From Planctomycetaceae bacterium (lineage in GTDB: Bacteria; Planctomycetota; Planctomycetia; Pirellulales; UBA1268): 5,427 nt of DNA. A program made the translations under genes and the position numbers. A model generated the notes under the pieces. It had not been told where the DNA came from. It saw nothing but the letters and a program-made list of their open reading frames with translations, and made no database searches. This document shows positions 1-5,295 of this stretch, one piece after another. Positions within the stretch are counted from its first letter, which is position 1. Every line of letters starts with the position of its first letter. The DNA lies in assembly GCA_002862165.1 (NCBI GenBank), contig PKCL01000112.1:1-5427 (forward strand), given 5' to 3'.

Positions 1-63
1 AACATGAAATTCATGACTCGACGATGACTGAGAGTAACCTGAGTAGGATCCATTAATACTTGT

Positions 64-103
64 GATGAGGCAGTCACCTCATCGTTTGAACTGAGGAGAT
101 GAG
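64..103 (+). promoter_or_regulatory. Leader hairpin and alternative pairing over the first gene's RBS
   Basis: GATGAGG (64-70) and CCTCATC (77-83) form a perfect 7-bp stem with the 6-base loop CAGTCA; G-U pairs could extend it outward by two. The SD AGGAG lies at 94-98, seven bases before the ATG at 106. The 3' arm of the stem (CTCATC, 78-83) is also perfectly complementary to GATGAG at 98-103, which covers the last SD base and most of the spacer to the start codon. The upstream hairpin would leave the SD free and the downstream pairing would cover it. The complementarity is seen directly; a regulatory role is inference. The symmetric arms could instead be a protein-binding operator. No T-run follows, so it is not an intrinsic terminator. 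Confidence 0.35.
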
Positions 104-105
104 AT

Positions 106-471
106 ATGAGCCAAAATGAAATCACTGCTTTATTCGATGAATGGAATGCTGCTATTCAGACAGGTAATCCTAAAACTGTTGCATCTCTCTACGAAAGCAA
201 CGGCATTTTATTGCCGACACTGTCTAATAACGTTCGGCACAATCATGAAGAAATTGAAGACTATTTTGTACGCTTTCTTGCGAATGGTCCGGCAGGAAAA
301 ATTGATGAGGGAAATGTTCGGACCTTTGGGCAAATAGCTATAAACTCGGGCATCTACACCTTCTCTTTCAAAGATGGTACTTCCGTATCTGCACGATTCA
401 CTTTCGTTTACCGATGGAATGGTGAACGCTGGATGATTGTCGAACATCATTCTTCACAAATGCCTGAATAG
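106..471 (+). CDS. SgcJ/EcaC-type SnoaL-like (NTF2-fold) small protein
   Basis: A 121-residue protein, the usual length of a single cone-shaped SnoaL/NTF2-fold domain. The N-terminal helix pattern (FDEWNAAIQTGNPKTVASLY, residues 10-29) followed by a strand with 'SNGILLPTLS' (31-40) is typical of the DUF4440/CaMKII-association-domain group. The C-terminal 'ERWMIVEHHSSQMP' (107-120) matches the conserved ending of proteins annotated as SgcJ/EcaC family or calcium/calmodulin-dependent kinase II association-domain proteins. It has no signal peptide or membrane segment, so it should be cytoplasmic. The family is mostly dimeric and binds small ligands in a pocket; the substrate and any catalytic activity cannot be told from sequence, and 'oxidoreductase' in family names is not well founded. 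The ATG at 106 is chosen because AGGAG sits seven bases upstream. It stands alone: the next gene begins 309 bases after its stop. Fold assignment is fairly sure, function unknown. Confidence 0.88.
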   Translation: MSQNEITALFDEWNAAIQTGNPKTVASLYESNGILLPTLSNNVRHNHEEIEDYFVRFLANGPAGKIDEGNVRTFGQIAINSGIYTFSFKDGTSVSARFTFVYRWNGERWMIVEHHSSQMPE

Positions 472-780
472 TTCGGCATCTCTTGCGCAAGGTTAATGCT
501 GCAAAGAAACTGAAGAGGATATTCGTGAACGTGATGGATCAATAAATATGAGCCTCGACATCCACTCACAATCACAAACGATCACAGTTGTTCGAAGGCG
601 ACCTCATCAAAAGCAATGATAAGGAATGAGTGCGACTCCTACTCAGAAAGTTTTTCTTCCATCGTTTGTGTATTCTGTTACGGCGTATATGAAGATCACA
701 GGCCAAACTGCTGAACACATATCTGGCCGCCCTGATTTTTAGCAGGAGTCCAGACCAATAATCTTACTGAAAATTACCTA
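472..780. other. Intergenic region with nested inverted repeats, no gene seen
   Basis: No convincing coding region is visible. The longest ATG-started reading I checked (548-619, 23 codons) has no SD and no recognisable product. The notable content is a perfect 10-bp inverted repeat, CACAAACGAT (573-582) and ATCGTTTGTG (661-670), enclosing a smaller TGAGT (627-631) / ACTCA (641-645) hairpin and a T5 run at 651-655. A perfect palindrome, CTTGCGCAAG, lies at 482-491 just after the first gene. ATCACA occurs twice ten bases apart (571-576, 581-586). No clear -35/-10 promoter pair was found for the sulfatase gene, although a promoter is expected here. Confidence 0.6.
627..655 (+). terminator. Weak candidate terminator before the sulfatase gene
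   Basis: TGAGT (627-631) and ACTCA (641-645) form a 5-bp stem with a 9-base loop; five bases later comes TTTTT (651-655). The stem is short and the T-run is not immediately adjacent, so this is a weak candidate at best. If real it would end the transcript of the SnoaL-like gene about 180 bases after its stop and separate it from the sulfatase gene. Confidence 0.18.
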
Positions 781-2214
781 ATGAAATTCATTCTGTTTCT
801 CTTATTCGTTCTGTTGACTTCTGTAACTGCCAGAGGTGACGATCGACCCAACTTCCTCTTTTTTCTTGTCGATGACCTTGGCTGGGCTGATGTCGGCTAC
901 AACGGATCGACGTTTTATGAGACCCCACACATTGACGCGTTGGCTACAAGCGGGACCCGGTTTACCAATGGCTACGCAGCAGCATCAATCTGCTCACCGA
1001 CCCGCGCTAGTATCCTGACTGGCCGACATCCTGTACGAGTACAGATCACCGACTTTATTCCCGGCACCTCAAACACCGGAAAATTTGAAAAGGTTGAAGA
1101 TCGCGATAACCTGGCTCTCAGCGAAGTTACCATCGCCGAGACCCTACGAGATGCAGGCTACCAAACCTACTTTGCCGGAAAATGGCACCTTGGAGAAGTC
1201 GGTCATTTTCCAGAAGACCAAGGATTCGAAGTCAACATTGGTGGCCATGAACGAGGCAGCCCTCCAGGAGGCTACTACGCTCCGTGGGAAAATCCAAAAT
1301 TAGAAGCGGAATACGATGGCGAATACCTGACTGAACGCCTCACCAATGAGACTCTTTCGTTTATCGATTCACAGAGAAAGCAGGACTCGCCGTTCTTCGC
1401 ATACCTCTCCTATTATAACGTCCACACACCCATTCAACCCTACAAGAAGCGGATGAGTGAGTACAAAGAAAAACTCAAAACGCTCGACGGTGAAACCCCC
1501 ATCATCGAAGAACGCAACGCTCATTCTCGCGGACGACAGGACAATGCAGAACTCGCCTCCATGGTAGCTGCCGTCGACGACAGTGTTGGCACGATTTTGG
1601 CCAAGCTCGTTGAATGGCAACTTAGCGACAACACCGTGGTGATCTTTTTCTCCGACAACGGCGGACTTTGCACCCGTCTCACAAAGAATAGAAAGAAGAC
1701 ACAGGGGGCCGTTGGTCCCGGATGTAATTTACCGCTGCGATCGGGGAAAGGCTGGCTTTATGAAGGTGGTATTCGTGAGGCCACCATCATTCGTGCTCCG
1801 GGAAAAGGTCACGGCATCGTTTGCGACACTCCCGTAGTGAGCACTGATTTCTATCCAACGATGCTTGATCTGGCTGGACTCGATCCTCAGCCTGAACTTC
1901 ATACCGACGGTCATAGTCTCGTTCCCTTATTGGACAAAAACCCGCAAGAGCAAAATGAACGTACTCTTTACTGGCACTATCCGCACTATCATAATTCTGG
2001 CTGGACACCCGGAGGAGCGATACGCAAAGGTAATTGGAAGCTGATTGAATTCTGGGAGTACGACGACGTCGAACTCTATGATTTATCCCAAGACGTTGGA
2101 GAACAAAACGACCTCAGCACGCAACATCCGGAAAAAGTCAAAGAACTACGATCGGATCTGGCTGGCTGGAGAACCGGTATCGGTGCAGTGATGCCGAAGA
2201 GAGTCGAAGAGTGA
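781..2214 (+). CDS. Secreted type I sulfatase (arylsulfatase A-like)
   Basis: A 477-residue sulfatase of the alkaline-phosphatase superfamily that hydrolyses sulfate esters; the substrate (carbohydrate or aryl) cannot be predicted. Residues 1-17 or so form a signal peptide (MKFILFLLFVLL core, cleavage near VTA or ARG at 17-19), so it acts outside the cytoplasm. The core motifs are present in order: metal-binding Asp31-Asp32 in 'LVDDLGW'; CSPTRASILTGR at 71-82, with Cys71 in the CxPxR signature that is oxidised to formylglycine; GKWHLG at 133-138 (Lys134, His136); 'VHTP' with His215; 'SDNGG' with Asp292-Asn293; and 'SGKGWLYEGGIR' at 321-332 (Lys323). 'HPVRVQITDFIPG' (83-95) is typical of planctomycete members. 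Length is normal and the frame intact. Activity would need a formylglycine-generating enzyme encoded elsewhere. The ATG at 781 is supported by the signal peptide; no SD lies close by (AGGAG at 744-748 is too far). The usual 'GIREP' reads 'GIREA' here, a minor change. Confidence 0.96.
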   Translation: MKFILFLLFVLLTSVTARGDDRPNFLFFLVDDLGWADVGYNGSTFYETPHIDALATSGTRFTNGYAAASICSPTRASILTGRHPVRVQITDFIPGTSNTGKFEKVEDRDNLALSEVTIAETLRDAGYQTYFAGKWHLGEVGHFPEDQGFEVNIGGHERGSPPGGYYAPWENPKLEAEYDGEYLTERLTNETLSFIDSQRKQDSPFFAYLSYYNVHTPIQPYKKRMSEYKEKLKTLDGETPIIEERNAHSRGRQDNAELASMVAAVDDSVGTILAKLVEWQLSDNTVVIFFSDNGGLCTRLTKNRKKTQGAVGPGCNLPLRSGKGWLYEGGIREATIIRAPGKGHGIVCDTPVVSTDFYPTMLDLAGLDPQPELHTDGHSLVPLLDKNPQEQNERTLYWHYPHYHNSGWTPGGAIRKGNWKLIEFWEYDDVELYDLSQDVGEQNDLSTQHPEKVKELRSDLAGWRTGIGAVMPKRVEE

Positions 2215-2503
2215 AATGGATTGGGAGTAGACGGCCTAGCCTCATTCCAATGGAACAATCATTTGAGCACGCTATGCTCCTACAAAAAATCTCGCCGAAT
2301 GATGAGTCGTCCTGCCCCGCATTCACTTTGTTCCATTACCGCCAGTTTTTTTATGCCTTCAATCTCCATAGCGGACGATGAATCCGGTGATGTAAAAACC
2401 TTCAATGGGGATGAGACGTGCGGCGGATTTTCGTAAGCTCCTGCATTGCGTGTACACTCCCATTTAGAACAACGGTTTACAAAAAAATATTCATCAACGA
2501 TGA

Positions 2504-2596
2504 ATGGTAATGCGGCACGCTGAAGGAAGCCTCGGGCTCAGAGATGTGAAACACGCCGCGCAACGAACGCTCGGCCTACTAATATTCTTGGCTTGA
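2504..2596 (+). CDS. Possible 30-residue leader ORF before the attenuator-like region
   Basis: ATG at 2504 (in-frame ATG again at 2510) reads 30 codons to TGA at 2594-2596; an in-frame TGA at 2501-2503 directly precedes it. The product is basic in the middle and ends in 'TLGLLIFLA', encoded partly by CTA CTA ATA, codons that are often rare. The stop codon falls in the loop of the first hairpin of the structured region that leads to the terminator at 2627-2653, the geometry expected of a leader peptide. Against it: there is no SD, the downstream gene is a phosphatase rather than an amino-acid biosynthesis gene, and 30 codons can stay open by chance. Confidence 0.13.
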   Translation: MVMRHAEGSLGLRDVKHAAQRTLGLLIFLA

Positions 2597-2653
2597 GCCA
2601 ATCTCTTGTCTGCGGAGAAGCCAACTGGCTTGCAGCAACGGCAGGCCTTTTTT
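2588..2653 (+). promoter_or_regulatory. Attenuator-like series of competing hairpins
   Basis: Five segments can pair in alternative ways. Segment 1 is TTGGCTT (2588-2594), 2 is GAGCCAA (2595-2601), 3 is AAGCCAA (2618-2624), 4 is TGGCTTGC (2626-2633) and 5 is GCAGGCC (2641-2647), followed by T6. Pairs 1:2 (TTGGC/GCCAA, loop TTGA) and 3:4 (AAGCC/GGCTT, loop AACT) are each 5 bp. Pair 1:3 is a perfect 7 bp, and pair 4:5 is the terminator stem. Pair 3:4 excludes the terminator, and 1:3 would release segment 4 to form it. This is the logic of an attenuator. The pairings are seen in the sequence; the switching is inference. The next gene start is 218 bases after the T-run, a long distance for a simple leader. 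Confidence 0.25.
2627..2653 (+). terminator. Intrinsic terminator, plus strand
   Basis: GGCTTGC (2627-2633) pairs with GCAGGCC (2641-2647) to give a 7-bp stem, six Watson-Crick pairs and one G-U, with a 7-base loop. It is followed immediately by six T residues (2648-2653). This is the classic rho-independent layout and the best terminator in the window. It is directional for the plus strand, with no matching A-run on its left side. It lies 412 bases beyond the sulfatase stop and 218 bases before the phosphatase start, so it either ends a long sulfatase transcript or sits in a leader of the phosphatase gene. Confidence 0.6.
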
Positions 2654-2839
2654 GTAATGACGCGTCTTTATGAGCCAAACTCGGAGGTGCAAGAAAGCGA
2701 GTGGAAGCCACCGAAGCTGATGAATGTGAAGTTGTTCTCACCGGTTTTGTCAATTCATGATCCGCATCTAATTCTTCATCAAAGCACCACATTGCGAATC
2801 ATTGCTCTTTGACTTTTCTATCCAAAAGGATCACAGTAA

Positions 2840-2872
2840 ATGAAAATATATTCCCTTTCAAAGATTTACTGA
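2840..2872 (+). CDS. Ten-codon mini-ORF overlapping the phosphatase start (TGATG)
   Basis: AAGGA (2826-2830) lies nine bases before an ATG at 2840 that reads MKIYSLSKIY and stops at TGA 2870-2872. The last base of that stop is the first base of the phosphatase ATG, a TGATG overlap typical of translational coupling. The phosphatase start itself has no SD, so ribosomes loaded here could reinitiate on it. Alternatively, the mini-ORF is the true N-terminus separated by a one-base frame difference: reading through in the -1 frame gives MKIYSLSKIY-L-MSSFM, which would supply the positive charges that the phosphatase signal peptide lacks. Confidence 0.3.
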   Translation: MKIYSLSKIY

Positions 2873-3930
2873 TGTCTTCTTTCATGACCCCTTTGTTGCT
2901 ACTCATAACGCTCGTCTTAACCATCAGTCACCCGCAGGCACAAGCGGCTGAACAGACGACAATCGCCTTTGGTGCATGTGCGCATCAGGATCGTGCGCAA
3001 CCTATCTGGGATGCCATCGTTGCCAAGCGTCCGGACCTGTTTATTTTCACAGGTGACAATATTTATGGTGACACCACCGACATGTCAGTCATGCAAACCA
3101 AATACAACAAACTTGCTGCCAAACCCGGCTATCAAAAACTCGTAAAAAGTACGCCGATTCTTGCAGTCTATGACGACCATGACTACGGCCAAAACGACGG
3201 TGGCAAGGATTACCCCGAACGCGAAGCCTCTGCCAAGATGTGTCTGGACTTTTTCAATGTCCCCCAAGACGATCCACGACGCACACACCCGGGCATCTAT
3301 GGCTCAAGTATCCTCGGTGCGGCCGACCAACGCATACAGATTATTTTGCTGGATACCCGCTACTTCCGTGACGACCTCGACCGCAACACACTCACCGACC
3401 AGGAAAAAAAAGACGTTGGCAAGGTTGGCTGGTATCAACCCACCACGGACACCTCACGCACACTCCTTGGCGAAACGCAATGGGCGTGGCTGAAGACCCA
3501 GCTTCAAAAACCAGCCGAGGTGCGCATCATCGTATCGAGTATCCAAACTATCTCTTGGGAAAAAGGGATGGAGTGCTGGGGTAACATGCCTCACCAGCGC
3601 ACCCGCCTCTTCAAACTTATTGCTGATACAAAAGCCCACGGCGTGGTCTTGATATCTGGTGATGTCCATTTTGCTGAAATATCGAAAACTGATGAAGGGC
3701 CCTACCCTCTTTACGACATCACTTCCAGCGGTCTCGCCCAAAAACCTCACCCCTCATGGCCCAAAGCGATAAATCAATACCGCCTCCCAGACTGCCTCTA
3801 TGTGGGTGAAAACTTTGGCCTGATCACCATCGACTGGGCAACCAAAACCCTGTGTCTCCAAGCCTGTGATGTTCAAGGCCAACCCCAATTCACTCAGAAC
3901 GTCGCCATCAGTGCCTTGCAAGTCAAATGA
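2872..3930 (+). CDS. Secreted PhoD-like alkaline phosphatase family protein
   Basis: A 352-residue PhoD-like metallophosphatase, expected to hydrolyse phosphate mono- or diesters outside the cytoplasm. Residues 1-25 form a signal peptide (hydrophobic 7-18, cleavage after AQA at 23-25). Family motifs appear in order: 'FGACA' with Cys36; 'FTGDNIYGD' at 59-67 (Asp62, Asn63, Tyr65); 'YDDHDYG' with Asp101-Asp102-His103-Asp104; 'LDTRYFR' around 160-166; 'SGDVHFAE' at 262-269 (Asp264, His266); and 'YDITSSGL' at 281-288. In characterised PhoD enzymes the equivalent Cys, Asp and Tyr positions help bind an iron-calcium centre. It is shorter than Bacillus PhoD and lacks that enzyme's N-terminal domain. 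The start is placed at ATG 2872: the frame is open back to a TTG at 2809, but that would bury the signal peptide and has no SD. The n-region from 2872 has no Lys or Arg, which is unusual. I do not name it phoD because exact substrate and subfamily are uncertain. Confidence 0.93.
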   Translation: MSSFMTPLLLLITLVLTISHPQAQAAEQTTIAFGACAHQDRAQPIWDAIVAKRPDLFIFTGDNIYGDTTDMSVMQTKYNKLAAKPGYQKLVKSTPILAVYDDHDYGQNDGGKDYPEREASAKMCLDFFNVPQDDPRRTHPGIYGSSILGAADQRIQIILLDTRYFRDDLDRNTLTDQEKKDVGKVGWYQPTTDTSRTLLGETQWAWLKTQLQKPAEVRIIVSSIQTISWEKGMECWGNMPHQRTRLFKLIADTKAHGVVLISGDVHFAEISKTDEGPYPLYDITSSGLAQKPHPSWPKAINQYRLPDCLYVGENFGLITIDWATKTLCLQACDVQGQPQFTQNVAISALQVK

Positions 3931-3953
3931 ATGATGGTGTTCGCACACAATAC

Positions 3954-3972
3954 ATTCTTCAAGAAGAATTTT
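3954..3972 (+). terminator. Weak terminator after the phosphatase gene
   Basis: ATTCTT (3954-3959) pairs perfectly with AAGAAT (3964-3969) around a CAAG loop, and T residues run through 3969-3972. It sits 23 bases after the phosphatase stop, the right place for its terminator. The stem is AT-rich and the T-run short, so efficiency may be poor. Confidence 0.35.
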
Positions 3973-4007
3973 GTCTGATGTGAGATGTCTATTGAACTCA
4001 AGCCACG

Positions 4008-4081
4008 AAGTACCATCCGAGATGAGCAGGAAAAGAGCAAAGACCCTCCGACTGCCCATGAGAATCAGGTACTTGAGGGTC
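4008..4081 (+). repeat. Two interlocked inverted repeats (pseudoknot order)
   Basis: AAGTACC (4008-4014) is the perfect complement of GGTACTT (4068-4074), and GACCCTC (4042-4048) that of GAGGGTC (4075-4081). The two right arms are directly adjacent, giving the order A-B-A'-B'. In RNA this is the topology of a pseudoknot with two 7-bp stems. Loops are long (27 and 19 bases, no bases between the right arms). No function is assigned. Confidence 0.3.
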
Positions 4082-4290
4082 AGAATGTTGATGAGAAACG
4101 TACCTCTAGAAATATTTCGCTTTGCAAAGATTTTAAGAGGAAATCCCAAAGTCTGAGATGGCTGGCAGCCTCAAGATAGACTGCACCCGGACTGTGTAGA
4201 TGAGGAAGAGGTATTCATACAACTGAGAACCGCCTGACGTGACAAGCCAGCTGTGATGGTCCATCGTTTCAGGGTGATACACGCAGGTCA

Positions 4291-5295
4291 CTAAAAGTTT
4301 TTAATGAGTTGGACAATTGCCTGATTTGAGAATGGTAATGGTCCAACGAGCGGCACCTCGAAACCAGCGAGAAGATACCAATCACGACCAACTCCTGTTC
4401 GCATCCCCGGGGTAATGCTGAAGTAGGTTGCATTCCCCCCATTGATTTGAGTGTGCAGGTTGGTTGAGACTGTTCCACACAGATGTTTAAAGACAGAAGC
4501 TTTGTCATCAGTCAGATAAAAGCCGCTGGCAACCCGGGCATCAAAAGAACTAAAGGCACTTGGTGAAAGGTTGAAACCTGTCCATGGATTCACTTCAAGC
4601 AGCGGCGCAGAGCCAGCTGTGAGATTCGTAGGGACTGTGACACCAACGCCTCCTCGCAGAATCCATTTGCCTGTCGGATTGAGCCAGAACTCAATATCTG
4701 GTGAAAAACTCGTAACCCCGTTTCCTGTGAGCACGCTTCCAGTTGGGCAACGAATGTAGCAGTTGGCAGTGAATGAGTATTCTTTATCTTCAGCAAGAAG
4801 AAACCGAGGTGCCAGTGTGAGGTCACCCGTGCCACGGAAAGTTATAGATGTCGGACTGAGTGCATCGGGCGCAATGACAGAAAAGGGAAGGAACCAGCCA
4901 ATCTCAAAGCGACGATTGAATGGCGTAAAAAGAAACACGCTTCCGTTGGCTGTGTCAGCAACCTCAGGAGTACCTTGTGCCCACGAACCAGAAAGCACAG
5001 CAAGTCGATAGAAAGCTCCGTCGGCACTATTAATCCACGTCTGTCGAGGGGTGTGATGCGAAATTGAATCGTAGGGGCTTTCCCACCCATCGCTAAAAAA
5101 CTCTGAGAAAGAAAGGGGGCGCCAACAATCTGTGTCGAGTGGTCCGACAAGCGATTCCCACCAGAGTTCCGCCCGAGTTTCAGGAGGCCGGCAATCTGGA
5201 AGACTTACAGCACTCCAAGCAGGATCCGTGTATGTACAGTACATAAGCAAACATGTTGCCAGTACGTACAATTTTTCTACCAAACTGTATTTCAT
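4291..5295 (-). CDS. Exported probable outer-membrane beta-barrel protein
   Basis: A 334-residue protein of unknown function. Residues 1-29 form a signal peptide (hydrophobic 9-19, cleavage after AWSA at 26-29). The early mature part carries 'LSFSEFFSDGWESPY' (61-75) and 'PRQTWINSADGAFYRL' (83-98), a block I associate with planctomycete envelope proteins. From about 118 onward the chain alternates short amphipathic stretches rich in aromatic residues with turns rich in Gly, Asn, Asp and Pro ('RFEIGWFLPFSVIA' 129-142, 'DIEFWLNPTGKWILRGGVGV' 200-219, 'DWYLLAGFEVPL' 305-316), and it ends in Phe334. This is the pattern of an outer-membrane beta-barrel whose terminal aromatic serves assembly. Cys35/Cys57 and Cys179/Cys183 could form disulfides in the periplasm. 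Start ATG is at 5295-5293; no SD is seen. It converges on the phosphatase gene and appears monocistronic. Role (porin, transport, adhesion) is unknown. Confidence 0.82.
   Translation of the reverse strand: MKYSLVEKLYVLATCLLMYCTYTDPAWSAVSLPDCRPPETRAELWWESLVGPLDTDCWRPLSFSEFFSDGWESPYDSISHHTPRQTWINSADGAFYRLAVLSGSWAQGTPEVADTANGSVFLFTPFNRRFEIGWFLPFSVIAPDALSPTSITFRGTGDLTLAPRFLLAEDKEYSFTANCYIRCPTGSVLTGNGVTSFSPDIEFWLNPTGKWILRGGVGVTVPTNLTAGSAPLLEVNPWTGFNLSPSAFSSFDARVASGFYLTDDKASVFKHLCGTVSTNLHTQINGGNATYFSITPGMRTGVGRDWYLLAGFEVPLVGPLPFSNQAIVQLIKNF

Larger units (their letters stand above)
2280..2792 (-). pseudogene. Possible decayed minus-strand gene (one in-frame stop)
   Basis: Read on the minus strand from the ATG at 2792-2790, the frame stays open for 84 codons, meets a TGA at 2540-2538, then stays open for another 85 codons to the TAG at 2282-2280. 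One interruption in about 170 codons is more open than expected for non-coding DNA of this composition. No domain is recognised in either half; the second half includes 'RAALPFIVDEYFFVNRC' and 'ECGAGRLIIRRDFL'. It has no SD and no clear promoter. It could be a gene fragment, part of a dispersed repeat, or chance. Confidence is low. Confidence 0.15.
2215..2871. other. Long gap between sulfatase and phosphatase genes
   Basis: No confident gene lies in these 657 bases. Plus-strand readings such as 2221-2436 have no recognisable domain. Contents worth recording: a weak ATTGG (2220-2224) / CCAAT (2247-2251) inverted repeat just after the sulfatase stop; a T7 run (2346-2352) without a clear hairpin; an A-run at 2480-2487; a minus-strand frame open from 2792 to 2280 apart from one TGA; and, between about 2500 and 2720, a structured stretch with repeated AGCCA-type words on both strands ending in an intrinsic terminator at 2627-2653. 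The region may be a long phosphatase leader, gene remains, a dispersed repeat, or a mixture. Confidence 0.5.
3931..4290. other. Convergent intergenic region, no gene seen
   Basis: These 360 bases separate the convergent phosphatase and beta-barrel genes. Two overlapping plus-strand readings (3971-4156 and 3985-4179) and one minus-strand reading running into the phosphatase gene show no recognisable protein features. Contents: an AT-rich hairpin with a T-run at 3954-3972; two interlocked 7-bp inverted repeats at 4008-4081; CCTCT (4103-4107) / AGAGG (4136-4140); the palindrome CTTTGCAAAG at 4120-4129; GGCT/AGCC at 4160-4170; and GATGG-T-CCATC at 4255-4265. I see no convincing intrinsic terminator for the minus-strand gene. 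Confidence 0.55.

Noticed and set aside
3..15. Palindrome CATGAA-A-TTCATG at the left edge
   Set aside because: It is short and truncated context at the window edge gives no gene or site to attach it to.
548..619. 23-codon plus-strand ORF between the first gene and the sulfatase gene
   Set aside because: It has no SD and no recognisable product, is short enough to occur by chance, and overlaps the left arm of the 10-bp inverted repeat.
2221..2436. 71-codon plus-strand ORF after the sulfatase gene, with a vaguely signal-like middle ('SITASFFMPSISIADDE')
   Set aside because: It has no SD, no clear hydrophobic core and no domain; the sequence after it gives no continuation of a secreted protein.
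2588..2632. Integron attC site suggested by the paired AGCCAA/TTGGCT words
   Set aside because: The core-site consensus RYYYAAC/GTTRRRY is not met and there is no integrase or gene cassette nearby.
2809..2871. N-terminal extension of the phosphatase from the TTG at 2809
   Set aside because: It would use a TTG without an SD and place 21 polar residues before the hydrophobic core of the signal peptide; ATG 2872 gives a normal export signal length.
3754..4149. 131-codon minus-strand ORF overlapping the phosphatase 3' end
   Set aside because: Much of it is antisense to the clearly coding phosphatase C-terminus, and its protein shows no recognisable motif.
3971..4179. Two overlapping short plus-strand ORFs after the phosphatase gene
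   Set aside because: Their compositions are unremarkable, they have no SD, they overlap each other in different frames, and they cross the interlocked inverted repeats.
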